From Bacteroidales bacterium (GTDB lineage: Bacteria; Bacteroidota; Bacteroidia; Bacteroidales; FEN-979), in NCBI GenBank assembly GCA_023231005.1, contig JALNWG010000003.1, positions 99,961 through 163,960 on the forward strand: a stretch of 64,000 bases of DNA, in the 5' to 3' direction. The notes beneath the pieces are model-generated. The model made no database searches. It saw only the letters and a list, made by a program, of their open reading frames with translations, and had not been told where the DNA came from. The translations under genes were made by a program, and so were the position numbers. Below, in pieces: positions 10,245 to 18,711 of the stretch; the first letter of the stretch is position 1; each line of letters opens with the position of its first letter.

Positions 10245-10803
10245 CGGATTCTGAGGAAGATTGATTTGTGACGGAATCTACTTTCACAATAAATGAAAAA
10301 TAGATCAGCAGGAGACCAAAAAGAGAAGCCAATACTCCGATCAGTTTTATCAGAAAAATCGCCCAGCTGAAAGGATCAAAGAAAAGTGCCACCCCTAAGC
10401 CAAGAGTGAGCAGTCCATTAATCAATAGTCCGTTTTTATTCAAAGGAGATATTGCAAGATTTGCAACCATTACGAGTTGTATGATACCGGTAATTGCCAT
10501 CCAGATCCCCAATAGGATTATAAATAGTTTTACCGATAATTCCGGAAAGAAAGTAAGGACTATTCCGATGCCTAAGGTTGAGATTGATTGAATCAGGATC
10601 ATAAAAACTTTTTTGTTTTTCCGGAAATTGTTAATCCCGAGTACCAGAAAAATAATTCCAAAAAGCAGAACAAGAATTCCAAAATACTTTATCAAAGGCT
10701 TAATTTCTTCGGGTATGTAAAATAGTAAGAGCAAACCAAATGCAATGAAAACGAGGCCATTAAGACTTAGGAACCACCAGTTTTTTAAATGTTTTGTTGT
10801 CAT
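10231..10803 (-). CDS. HdeD-like/DUF308 membrane protein
   Basis: A 190-residue integral membrane protein with about six hydrophobic helices, with Gly-rich patterns such as FGILVLLFGIIFLVLGI and GIWMAITGIIQLVMV that recur in DUF308/HdeD proteins. HdeD in Escherichia coli is linked with acid resistance, but the biochemical role is unknown and the same role is not assured here. It lies 27 bases downstream of the LysE-like gene on the same strand and may be cotranscribed. Confidence 0.8.
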   Translation of the reverse strand: MTTKHLKNWWFLSLNGLVFIAFGLLLLFYIPEEIKPLIKYFGILVLLFGIIFLVLGINNFRKNKKVFMILIQSISTLGIGIVLTFFPELSVKLFIILLGIWMAITGIIQLVMVANLAISPLNKNGLLINGLLTLGLGVALFFDPFSWAIFLIKLIGVLASLFGLLLIYFSFIVKVDSVTNQSSSESAKSA

Positions 10804-10830
10804 ACCTAAAAGTTTAAGGTTAATAAAACA

Positions 10831-11508
10831 TTAAGGGACTTTCAAAGAAATACCCTTGAAATATTCGAGTAAAGATCCGGTAATAATAAAGGCACCGATG
10901 ATCATAAATAATAAGCCCACAATTCGGTTCATCCATAGGGTTACTTGCGGATTTCCCATGACTTTGATCTTATTGGCAAGGACTACCTTTAAAATGTCGG
11001 TCATTAAAATAACCGACAAGGTTCCCATGAAAAAAAAGGCAACAGATTTTTGGTTTCCGCCATACGTTGCATTGATAGCCAGTACAGAGGTGAGCCAGAA
11101 GACCCAAAGTGTGGGATTTGCAATATTCAGAACAAATCCCTTGAAATAATATGGGATCACTCCCTTTTTTTTTACTTTGATTTCGTTAATGACTTCGACC
11201 TGTTCTGTTTTGGATACTTTTTTAAAGAAGGAATAAATCCCATAAACAGTTAGTAAAGTTCCTCCGAAAATTCCCAGAACAAGATGATATCCTGGATTTG
11301 TGACGATTTGTCCAGCTCCAAGAAAGAAACACACCACAAGAGTCAGGTCACTCGAAAAAATTCCAAGTGCAAGAAAAATTCCTGTTTTTATTCCATGTTT
11401 GATACTGGTCTGGAGCAATGCAACGAGTGCCGGACCCAGGGTTATTGCCATGGTTAATCCTAAGATAATTCCTTCAAACAGTGGATGTAGAACTGAATTC
11501 AAAATCAA
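10831..11508 (-). CDS. LysE/RhtB family amino-acid exporter
   Basis: A 225-residue inner-membrane protein with about six transmembrane helices. The N-terminal pattern GLTMAITLGPALVALLQTSI resembles the GPG-type start of LysE/RhtB exporters, and FVLNIANPTLWVFWLTSVLA matches the conserved NPK/NP-type segment after helix 3. Family members export amino acids or related metabolites; the substrate is not predictable here. It begins 6 bases after the GH3-family gene stop, which points to one leftward transcript. Confidence 0.85.
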   Translation of the reverse strand: MILNSVLHPLFEGIILGLTMAITLGPALVALLQTSIKHGIKTGIFLALGIFSSDLTLVVCFFLGAGQIVTNPGYHLVLGIFGGTLLTVYGIYSFFKKVSKTEQVEVINEIKVKKKGVIPYYFKGFVLNIANPTLWVFWLTSVLAINATYGGNQKSVAFFFMGTLSVILMTDILKVVLANKIKVMGNPQVTLWMNRIVGLLFMIIGAFIITGSLLEYFKGISLKVP

Positions 11509-11514
11509 TCAGCA

Positions 11515-13050
11515 TTAATGGATGTTAAAAGTTTCGATGTGTTTTTTCCATTGTTCCAGTTGCCCGTTTTTCAGCACCCTGGGAAATTTGTGAGCTCCGC
11601 CTTCTTTTCCCATGGCTTTCATCCAATGGTGAAACACTTGCAAAGGTAGCACTTCTACGGAAACATTTTTTATGGCTTCAATCCGTTCAACCCGGTAGTC
11701 GTCGTTCAGGATTTTTAAGTAAGAGTCCAATTTTTCAGCTGCCAGGTCTGGATCAAGTGGATCATCGGTTCCCAGATACCATTTGTGTGCGAAAAGGTTA
11801 CCAAAACGAATCCCAGTCACGGTAAATTCATTGATCTTAATATTCAATTCATCCTGTAACATTTTAATTGCCCGGTTCATGTTGTCCTGAGATAAATGTT
11901 CTCCGCAAAGACTGATAAAATGTTTGGTACGGCCTGTCAGGGCAATTTCATTTCGCTCTTTGGAAATAAATTTAATGGTGTCGCCGATCAGGTAACGCCA
12001 GGCTCCGGCACAGGTAGTTAGCAACAGAGCGTATTCTATTCCTTCTTTAACATTGTCAATTGTAACCGTTTCCGGATTGGTTTTTAATTCACCCTCACTA
12101 TCGAAATTGGCATCATCATAAGGGATAAACTCATAAAAAATGCCATTATCAAGAATCAATTCCATTCCTGTTGATGTTCCGGGCCTTTGAAAGGCGATAT
12201 ATCCCTCTGAAGCGAGATAAGACTCATTGTATAAAATGGGGCGACTGAATAAAGGGGCAAAGCTATTCCGGTATGGGTCAAAAGAAACACCGCTATGGAC
12301 ATAAGCGGATAGATTGGGCCAGATATCATGAATGGTGGAGATACGATAAAAAGCAATGATCTTTTCAAGCATAATTTGGACCCAGGCAGGTACTCCAACC
12401 ACGATTCCGATGTCCCAGTCTTTTGCCTTCCTTACGATTTCATTAAGTTTTACCGACCATTCTTGCTCTCTGGATATACGTCGGCCGGGCTTATAAAAAT
12501 GTTGGAACCAAAAAGGGATATTTCCTGCTGTAATTCCCGAAAGATCACCCTGGTAATACGTGCCGTTGTACTGAAGATGAGTGCTACCGCCAATCATTAA
12601 GATTCCTTTTTCATAAAATTCAACCGGGAAATCATATTTTGTCGCAGAAACCAATTGGCGGATACTTGCTTTTTGTATTGCCCTCTGCATGTCCGGTGTA
12701 ACCGGAATATGTTTTGACGCGGCTTCTGAAGTTCCGGAAGTTAGAGCAAAATATTTAACCTTACCAGGCCAGGCAACATAAGGTTCTCCATTTAGTGACC
12801 GATACCACCAGTTGTTAAACATTGATCTGTAATCATGAATTGGAATATTTTTGCGAAAGGATTCAGTAAAATCAGATGATAATAAAATTTTTTCAAACTG
12901 ATAATGTTCCCCAAAAGCCGTGTTTTGTGCTTTTGTTAATAATTTTTTCAATACCTTTCTTTGTTCAATACCCGGATGAATAGTGGCAATGTCAAGAGGA
13001 AATTGACACAGGGAATAGGCTGTTTTTATCAATGATCCAAGAATAGGCAT
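11515..13050 (-). CDS. GH3 family protein (acyl-adenylate/amino-acid ligase-like)
   Basis: This 511-residue protein matches the GH3 family, known in plants as acyl-acid amido synthetases that join amino acids to jasmonate or auxin; Bacteroidota carry homologues of unknown role. Visible features are the early LKKLLTKAQNTAFGEHY segment, the nucleotide-binding LTSGTSEAASKHIPVT, the NESYLASEG motif, and the C-terminal GDTIKFISKERNEIALTGR. These correspond to adenylate-forming enzyme motifs. It heads a leftward set with LysE-like and HdeD-like genes. An adenylate-forming ligase next to an amino-acid exporter is suggestive, but the substrate is not known. Confidence 0.9.
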   Translation of the reverse strand: MPILGSLIKTAYSLCQFPLDIATIHPGIEQRKVLKKLLTKAQNTAFGEHYQFEKILLSSDFTESFRKNIPIHDYRSMFNNWWYRSLNGEPYVAWPGKVKYFALTSGTSEAASKHIPVTPDMQRAIQKASIRQLVSATKYDFPVEFYEKGILMIGGSTHLQYNGTYYQGDLSGITAGNIPFWFQHFYKPGRRISREQEWSVKLNEIVRKAKDWDIGIVVGVPAWVQIMLEKIIAFYRISTIHDIWPNLSAYVHSGVSFDPYRNSFAPLFSRPILYNESYLASEGYIAFQRPGTSTGMELILDNGIFYEFIPYDDANFDSEGELKTNPETVTIDNVKEGIEYALLLTTCAGAWRYLIGDTIKFISKERNEIALTGRTKHFISLCGEHLSQDNMNRAIKMLQDELNIKINEFTVTGIRFGNLFAHKWYLGTDDPLDPDLAAEKLDSYLKILNDDYRVERIEAIKNVSVEVLPLQVFHHWMKAMGKEGGAHKFPRVLKNGQLEQWKKHIETFNIH

Positions 13051-13121
13051 CTGGGTCTATGTTTGAAAATGAGGAGTAAAAGTAATAAAAAATGTCTATT
13101 TTCGGACTTCATCTCTAAAAC

Positions 13122-14192
13122 ATGAAACATCCGGCACATTCGATTCTGAAGTTCCTTGCCATTATTAGTGGATTTGTACTCATTGTTATATGTGGTTTTT
13201 TGGGGTTTATCACGCTCACAGAATATAATCCAAAGGGGGTTTCCTTTCCGGAAATTCAAGGGAGAGGTATCTCATTTGATTCAACAAAAAAGGAATTTAC
13301 ATTCTTTACCTGGAATATCGGATATGCAGGATTAGATTCGAAAATGGATTTTTTTTATGATGGAGGGAGGCAGGTAATTCCTGATTTATGTGAATTCCAG
13401 CGTACTTTTTCCGGGATAAAAGAAATGATTTTGTCTAATTCGGCAGTTGATTTTATTTTTTTTCAGGAATTGGATATCCGCTCAAAGCGGGCATATCACA
13501 CTAATGAATTACAAGAATTGTCAAAAAATTTGCCAGAATATTTCTATATTTTCGGGAAAAACTATGATTGTCAGTATGTTCCCATTCCACTTTATCAGCC
13601 GATGGGGAAGGTCATTTCAGGGATTGCGACATTTTCACGATATCAGCCAGTTAAGTCAGAGATGGTTCCCCTTGAATCTAATTTTTCTTGGCCTCGAAGA
13701 TTGGCTATGCTCAAACGATGTTTTCTGATCATGAAATTTTCTCTGGATAATGGAAAGGAATTGGTTGTAATTAATATTCATAATTCAGCTTATGATTTTA
13801 CTGGTGAATTACGTGAAAAAGAGATCAGAATTCTTTCTATTTATTTAAAACAAGAATTTCGCAAAGGAAATTATGTGATTGCCGGAGGGGATTGGAATAG
13901 TAATCCGCCAGGATATAAACCTCAAAAAGTCGTTTCAGGCGATTTGGTTGTTCCACTTGATAATCCTGTTGATTCTTCTTTATTCCCGGGGTGGCAATTT
14001 GTATTTGATTCCCGGGAGTCAAGTAATAGGTTTACAGATATGCCTTATTTGAAGGGCAAAACGAGGACAACACTGATAGATTTCTTTTTGGTTTCCCCAA
14101 ATATCATGGTAAAAAAAGTGCATACAATATCAACTAATTTTGCAAACTCGGACCATCAACCAGTAATGTTGAAAATACAATTAAAGAAATAG
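13122..14192 (+). CDS. Membrane-anchored endonuclease/exonuclease/phosphatase family protein
   Basis: A 356-residue protein with one N-terminal transmembrane segment (about 8-32) followed by an EEP (DNase I-like) domain outside the inner membrane. Metal and catalytic motifs are visible: FTWNIGYAG, FFQELDIR (Glu), GGDWNSNP (Asp/Asn) and SDHQPVML (Asp-His) at the end. Members cleave phosphodiester or phosphoester bonds in nucleic acids, inositol lipids or sphingomyelin; the substrate here is unknown. The RluA-type gene begins 8 bases after its stop, so they are probably cotranscribed. Confidence 0.88.
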   Translation: MKHPAHSILKFLAIISGFVLIVICGFLGFITLTEYNPKGVSFPEIQGRGISFDSTKKEFTFFTWNIGYAGLDSKMDFFYDGGRQVIPDLCEFQRTFSGIKEMILSNSAVDFIFFQELDIRSKRAYHTNELQELSKNLPEYFYIFGKNYDCQYVPIPLYQPMGKVISGIATFSRYQPVKSEMVPLESNFSWPRRLAMLKRCFLIMKFSLDNGKELVVINIHNSAYDFTGELREKEIRILSIYLKQEFRKGNYVIAGGDWNSNPPGYKPQKVVSGDLVVPLDNPVDSSLFPGWQFVFDSRESSNRFTDMPYLKGKTRTTLIDFFLVSPNIMVKKVHTISTNFANSDHQPVMLKIQLKK

Positions 14193-14200
14193 CGAAAAAC

Positions 14201-15079
14201 ATGAAGATCGTAATAAAAGAAGAAGGAATACTTGCCGATTTGCTGATGAAAGCATTTGAGTCTGCTTCAAAAACAACAGTTAAAGGCAGGATTGTTCATG
14301 GAAATGTCCGGGTGAATGGAAAAATGACAACAAATCCATCCATCAGAATAAAACCAGGAGATGAGGTTGAATATAAAAAACAAAAAGTTCAGCAGGGGAA
14401 AAAGATGAAATCTCCCTATCCGGTACTCTATGAAGATGATTATCTTCTCGTGGCAGAGAAACCAGCAGGATTACTTACGATTGGCGACCGGGGGCTGGGT
14501 GGCACATCATTTTATCAAATCATGCAGGGATATCTGAAGGAAAAATCGAAAGGGAAAGAGCGGCTATTTGTAGTTCATCGAATTGACCGGGAAGTCTCCG
14601 GAGTTTTATTGTTTACCAAGAGCGAAAAGATTCAGGAACAACTCAAAACTCAATGGTGGGAGTCGAAAAAGCGGTATTATGCACTTGTTGAAGGTCAGCC
14701 GAAAGATGATCAAGGTACCATCCGAAGTTGGTTGATAGAAGGGCATGATCAAAAAGTTTATTCCACGAAAATTCAGGACGGAGCAAAGTTGGCGATTACC
14801 CATTACCGGGTAATGGATCGGACCCCCGATTATGCTTTGTTGGAAGTTGAGCTTGAAACGGGGCGTAAAAACCAAATCCGGGTCCATCTTTCGGAACTGG
14901 GATGTCCGGTGGTGGGCGATCGCCGGTACGGAGCTGATGCACAGTATGAACGCCGTATCAGACTCCATGCTTTTTACCTTGCCATTCGTCACCCGGAAAC
15001 CGGGGAATTGATAGAGTTCAAAAGCAAGATGCCAAAAGGTTTTTTAGTGTTGAAGCCAGGAGATGAAAAGTATAAATAA
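14201..15079 (+). CDS. RluA family pseudouridine synthase with S4 domain
   Basis: The enzyme isomerises specific uridines in rRNA to pseudouridine. Residues 1-60 form an S4 RNA-binding domain (VKGRIVHGNVRVNG, IKPGDEVEY). The catalytic domain follows with HRIDREVSGVLLF, where the Asp is the nucleophile, and the C-terminal LETGRKNQIRVHLSELGCPV and GDRRYG motifs. At 292 residues it has the size of RluC/RluD relatives, but which rRNA site it modifies cannot be read off. The stop abuts the convergent TrmH-type gene (next base). Confidence 0.93.
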   Translation: MKIVIKEEGILADLLMKAFESASKTTVKGRIVHGNVRVNGKMTTNPSIRIKPGDEVEYKKQKVQQGKKMKSPYPVLYEDDYLLVAEKPAGLLTIGDRGLGGTSFYQIMQGYLKEKSKGKERLFVVHRIDREVSGVLLFTKSEKIQEQLKTQWWESKKRYYALVEGQPKDDQGTIRSWLIEGHDQKVYSTKIQDGAKLAITHYRVMDRTPDYALLEVELETGRKNQIRVHLSELGCPVVGDRRYGADAQYERRIRLHAFYLAIRHPETGELIEFKSKMPKGFLVLKPGDEKYK

Positions 15080-15883
15080 TCACTGAAAATTACGTTGCCG
15101 TAATGCTTCAAAGATTACGATGGCTGCGGAGGCAGAAACATTCATTGAATCAATTTTCCCCATCATCGGGATTTTAATCAGCACATCTGCCCCTTCAATA
15201 AACGTATCACTCAAACCGGTAGCTTCTGTTCCCATCAAAATAGCGGCCGGTTGACAGAAATCGATCTGGTGATATAACTGAGTTGCTGTAAGGGCTGTTC
15301 CGAAAGAACGAATTTTCCGGTCTCTTAAAAAGCGGAGTGTTTCCTCCTTTGTTGCAGTTACAACCGGAAGAGTAAATACACAACCGATACTTGAACGGAT
15401 GGCATTGGGGTTATAAATATCCGTTTGCGGATCACAAATGATAACTGCATCGAGATTGGCAGCATCGGCAGTGCGAAGGAGTGCGCCCAGGTTCCCCGGT
15501 TTTTCAACAGATTCAATTACAAGCAACAATGGTACCGGGCGAAGTATCAGGTCCGGGAAGCCAATTCTTTTGGGCTCTGCCAGCGCAATAACACCACCAT
15601 TGTCCTTCCGGTGTGCCATCCGGTTATAGATATCCTTGGTCACTTCGACAAATTCAACATCTGTTCCCATGTGTATACCAAGACCATCAATGGAGAAGTT
15701 CCGGAGAATTTCCTGACAAAATAACAGGGAACTGATTCGGAATCCAGCCTGAATGGATAGGGTTACTTCACGCAACCCTTCAATAATGATGCAGTTTTCC
15801 TCTTCCCTGGCTTTCGGCTTTTCTAAAAGGCGAAGTACGCGTTTAATTAAAATATTTTGGCTGCTGGTAATGAATTTAGTCAT
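15080..15883 (-). CDS. TrmH/SpoU family RNA 2'-O-methyltransferase
   Basis: SPOUT-class methyltransferase that puts a methyl group from S-adenosylmethionine on a ribose in tRNA or rRNA. The 267-residue protein has an N-terminal substrate-binding domain (about 1-105) and the three SpoU motifs: NPNAIRSSIG, LMGTEATGLS and IPMMGKIDSMNVSASAAI, the last forming the trefoil knot. Together with the convergent RluA-type gene it makes a small rRNA-modification neighbourhood. The exact target is unknown. Confidence 0.92.
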   Translation of the reverse strand: MTKFITSSQNILIKRVLRLLEKPKAREEENCIIIEGLREVTLSIQAGFRISSLLFCQEILRNFSIDGLGIHMGTDVEFVEVTKDIYNRMAHRKDNGGVIALAEPKRIGFPDLILRPVPLLLVIESVEKPGNLGALLRTADAANLDAVIICDPQTDIYNPNAIRSSIGCVFTLPVVTATKEETLRFLRDRKIRSFGTALTATQLYHQIDFCQPAAILMGTEATGLSDTFIEGADVLIKIPMMGKIDSMNVSASAAIVIFEALRQRNFQ

Positions 15884-15920
15884 ATCGGTGCAAGTTATTT
15901 ATTTTTTTCAAATTTTCCTG

Positions 15921-15949
15921 TTTGAGATCTAAAATTAATCTTACATTTG
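15921..15949 (+). promoter_or_regulatory. Candidate promoter of the Rrf2 regulator
   Basis: TTTG at 15921-15924 and TACATTTG at 15942-15949 fit the Bacteroidota promoter pattern, though the spacing is 3-4 bases shorter than usual. It supports a translation start at the ATG at 15976 rather than upstream. Confidence 0.45.
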
Positions 15950-15975
15950 TGTATTCAAATACCGAATTGAAATTT

Positions 15976-16374
15976 ATGTCAAAGATTTTTGCTCTTTCGG
16001 AAGCAGCTTCGATAGGAATTCATTCCATGGTTGTTATTGCCCGTTCTGAAAATGGAATCAATGCAGTTAAAATTTCAGAAATAACAGGATTTTCGAAGAA
16101 CCATATTGCAAAGGTATTACAGCGGCTTGTAAAAAATGATATGCTGAAATCTGTTCGAGGTCCGTCTGGTGGTTTTTCTTTAAAAAAAAACCCAGGAGAA
16201 ATCAGTTTCCTGGATATTTATCAATCGATAGAAGGGAATTTGGATGTGGGTGATTGTCCTTTATCATACAACCTTTGTGGGTTTGACCATTGCTTAATGG
16301 GGAATGTGATCAACAAATTAACTAGCGAGTTCAAAAAGTTTTTGCAGGAACAAACCCTGAAAAACTATCTTTGA
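15976..16374 (+). CDS. Rrf2 family transcriptional regulator
   Basis: Winged-helix regulator of 132 residues from the ATG at 15976; an upstream TTG at 15922 would sit inside the promoter. The N-terminus MSKIFALSEAASIGIHSMVV and the recognition region FSKNHIAKVLQRLVKNDML, then SVRGPSGGFSL, are classic Rrf2. Three cysteines spaced C-x6-C-x4-C near residue 100 resemble the iron-sulfur ligands of IscR, NsrR and RsrR, so it may sense Fe-S status, redox state or nitric oxide. The nitrite reductase genes lie 2.3 kb downstream, but no direct link is visible. Confidence 0.9.
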   Translation: MSKIFALSEAASIGIHSMVVIARSENGINAVKISEITGFSKNHIAKVLQRLVKNDMLKSVRGPSGGFSLKKNPGEISFLDIYQSIEGNLDVGDCPLSYNLCGFDHCLMGNVINKLTSEFKKFLQEQTLKNYL

Positions 16375-16935
16375 TTAAAATCCGATTTCTTTTGATATAG
16401 GGATCAGGGCATTGATGGAAAGGGAAGCAAATTCGTCGATGGGAATGCCGATTTTTTCACACTCAAGAATATTTTCACGTTTTACTGAAGCTGCAAACAT
16501 CTTTTCCTTCATTCGTTTAACTACGGATTTTGGTTTAACGCTTGTTAATTTGCGGTCGGGGTAAACATAGGTAGTGGCAAAGATGAGTCCGGTTATGGTT
16601 TCACCCGCAGCCAGGGCAAATTGAAATTCAGTCATTCTTTCTTTTCCGGAAGAAAATTCATTGTGCATGCGGATGGCATCAAGGATTTCAGGATCCAGCT
16701 CATAATCTTTCAAAAGGATTTCTGTTTGGGTGCCATGGATTTTAGGATCCGCGTTGGTTATTTCCACATCCAGGTCGTGTAAAAGACCTGCTAATCCCCA
16801 TTTCTCTTCATCTTGGCCAAGCTTTCTGGCAATGCCTCTCATTACCGCTTCTGAAGCCAGACAATGGTAGATCATTTTGTTGTTTTTTACATACTGATGG
16901 AGTAATTCCAGCGCTTTTTCTCTTGATAATTTCAT
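16375..16935 (-). CDS. HD-domain phosphohydrolase family protein
   Basis: A 186-residue soluble protein with the HD metal-binding signature: His in YHCLASEAVMRGIA, the HDLD pair in GLLHDLDVEI, then IRMHNE, and a later acidic residue. HD proteins hydrolyse phosphate esters of nucleotides or related compounds; this small HDIG-like type has no assigned substrate. Its stop lies immediately after the convergent Rrf2 gene stop. Confidence 0.85.
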   Translation of the reverse strand: MKLSREKALELLHQYVKNNKMIYHCLASEAVMRGIARKLGQDEEKWGLAGLLHDLDVEITNADPKIHGTQTEILLKDYELDPEILDAIRMHNEFSSGKERMTEFQFALAAGETITGLIFATTYVYPDRKLTSVKPKSVVKRMKEKMFAASVKRENILECEKIGIPIDEFASLSINALIPISKEIGF

Positions 16936-16958
16936 ACGATTTTTTTATAATCCATATA

Positions 16959-17114
16959 TTAGTCAATCAGATAGACCAGTGTTGCGATTGCGGGACTTCC
17001 CAGTTGCATTTTCCGAGAATTAATTTTATCAAAAGTATCGCTACCCGCATGTTGGTAATCAAAAGGTTTATGCATCAGCAGGGATTTTGCCACAAAAATA
17101 TGAAAATGGAGCAT
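16959..17114 (-). pseudogene. C-terminal remnant of an M28-like metallopeptidase
   Basis: Reading the minus strand gives an open frame of 51 codons that ends in HAGSDTFDKINSRKMQL followed by a hydrophobic helix and a stop. The H..DTFDK..S..M pattern resembles the extreme C-terminus of M28 zinc aminopeptidases, where the His is a zinc ligand. Everything upstream (the main catalytic domain) is absent, as xseB ends 13 bases away. I infer a decayed peptidase gene whose body was deleted. The family match is from memory of the pattern and needs a search. Confidence 0.55.
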
Positions 17115-17126
17115 TAAATTTCAAGG

Positions 17127-17327
17127 TTATTCTTCTTCGATCTCTTTCAGAATCTGATTTACATCTGTTTCCGTTGAGGTAAGTAAATCTTTACAGATTT
17201 TAATCAATTGTGCTGCCCGTTTCACTTTTTCAGACAATTGATCCACTGATATTTCACCGGATTCGATATCATTTACCAGAGATTGAAGTTCTTTGAAAGC
17301 TTCGGTATAAGAGATTGTTTCGTTCAT
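17127..17327 (-). CDS. xseB: Exodeoxyribonuclease VII small subunit
   Basis: A 66-residue helical protein matching XseB: YTEAFKELQSLVNDIESGEI and QLSEKVKRAAQLIKICKDLL. It binds the large subunit to form the nuclease that degrades single-stranded DNA into short oligonucleotides. The start overlaps the xseA stop by four bases (ATGA-type coupling), as in most bacteria. Confidence 0.94.
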   Translation of the reverse strand: MNETISYTEAFKELQSLVNDIESGEISVDQLSEKVKRAAQLIKICKDLLTSTETDVNQILKEIEEE

Positions 17328-18640
17328 GGTGTAGGATCGGATTGAAGGTTTGTTACGGTACTTTGAATGGTTCCATCAAAAGTAATTGTTTTCAAAGAAT
17401 CGCCACGACGGACGGCAGATTGGCTCCGAAGGGGTTGTCCGTTGTGAAGGGTAATTGAAAATCCTCTGGCCAAGATTCTCTTTGGGTCAAGTAGGTGGAT
17501 ATTGTTTTCAATAATTTGAATATTTGCCCACTGTGTTGAAATGAACCCCCTGGTTTTCTTTTTTGTTAGAACAAACTGACTGGAGATTAGTTCCCGGTGT
17601 TTTCGGATTAAAAAACGGGTATAACCCTTTACTTGATGAACCTGAAAGGTAAGAGATTGTAGTGCCCGGGCAATCTGTTCCAACGTGTTTTTTTTAAGCT
17701 CAGAAGATATTTCTGACTGTTTTTGATGTTCCTCGCTAAGTCTATCATCAACAACTTTTGCCAGTTTTTGCCAGGTTTCCTGAAGTGGGACTGCGACATT
17801 GTGAAATTGCTGAATTAAAAAACCCGCCAGATCAGTAGGTGTAATACAGTTTTTGAATGCCACAAGTTCTACAACAGTTTCATTGGTTGCGTGTCCGATT
17901 CCTGTGATAACAGGCAAAGGGAAGCGGGCTATCTGTTCAGCGATTTCAAATTGATTGTACCCGGAAAGACCGATGTCGCCACCACCGCCTCGGATGATGG
18001 CGACCACATCGAAATGGTGCTTAACCTGTTCAATCCTTTTCAATTGCTGGATAAGAGAGGAAGCTAACTTTTCACCCTGCAAAATGGAGGGAAAAAGATG
18101 ATAACAAAAACGGTATTTCCAGGGATTTTGATTGATAACCTGTTGAAAATCGGCATAGCCCTTACTTGTTTCAACAGATATTACAGCGATACGTTTGGGA
18201 AGCAACGGGAATTCAAGATTCTTGTTTTGTTCAAATATTCCCATCTTCTTCAATTTCTCAATGGATTTTTGCCGTTCCTGTTCCAGGTTTCCCAAAGAAT
18301 ATGAAGGATCAATATCAAGAATTCGTAAACTCAGTCCATAAACAGGATCAAAAGTTACTTTAGCCTGAAATAATATATTTATCCCATTTTTTAATGGTTC
18401 ATGGAGGATTGCTAAAAAACTCGTATTTATTCGTTGATAGTCATCATTCCAAAGATTTGCCTTCATCTGAGCGACAATTTTCCCCTCTTGTTTCTCCAAA
18501 AGTTCAGGATAGCAATGTCCGGATTGAGGATAAAAATTGAGTTTATTCATTTCTGCTCTGATCCAAACCGATTGAGGATATTGTTCAGCGAGGGTTCGTT
18601 GAAGTCCTTTTGTTATTTCCAGTAGGGAAAAAATTTTCAT
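17324..18640 (-). CDS. xseA: Exodeoxyribonuclease VII large subunit
   Basis: Catalytic subunit of exonuclease VII. From the ATG at 18640 (439 residues) the protein opens with an OB-fold domain (MKIFSLLEITKGLQRTLAEQ, VWIRAEMNKLNFYPQSGHCY). The catalytic core follows with IAVISVETSKGYADFQQV, IIRGGGGDIGLSGYNQFEI and PVITGIGHATNETV, then a long coiled coil and the C-terminal ILARGFSITLHNG. A longer reading from 18700 would add residues without family support and run into the nrfH promoter region, so 18640 is chosen. Confidence 0.95.
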   Translation of the reverse strand: MKIFSLLEITKGLQRTLAEQYPQSVWIRAEMNKLNFYPQSGHCYPELLEKQEGKIVAQMKANLWNDDYQRINTSFLAILHEPLKNGINILFQAKVTFDPVYGLSLRILDIDPSYSLGNLEQERQKSIEKLKKMGIFEQNKNLEFPLLPKRIAVISVETSKGYADFQQVINQNPWKYRFCYHLFPSILQGEKLASSLIQQLKRIEQVKHHFDVVAIIRGGGGDIGLSGYNQFEIAEQIARFPLPVITGIGHATNETVVELVAFKNCITPTDLAGFLIQQFHNVAVPLQETWQKLAKVVDDRLSEEHQKQSEISSELKKNTLEQIARALQSLTFQVHQVKGYTRFLIRKHRELISSQFVLTKKKTRGFISTQWANIQIIENNIHLLDPKRILARGFSITLHNGQPLRSQSAVRRGDSLKTITFDGTIQSTVTNLQSDPTP

Positions 18641-18663
18641 AGTCAAAATTATCAATATTTTTT

Positions 18664-18671
18664 TAGCTTTG
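18664..18671 (+). promoter_or_regulatory. Candidate -7 element of the nrfHA operon
   Basis: TAGCTTTG fits TAnnTTTG and lies 41 bases before the nrfH start. No clear TTTG is seen at the expected upstream distance, which would suit a promoter needing an activator; that part is inference. Confidence 0.45.
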
Positions 18672-18711
18672 TTAAGGGAATAACAAAACGCATATTTCAC
18701 CTAATGAGAAA

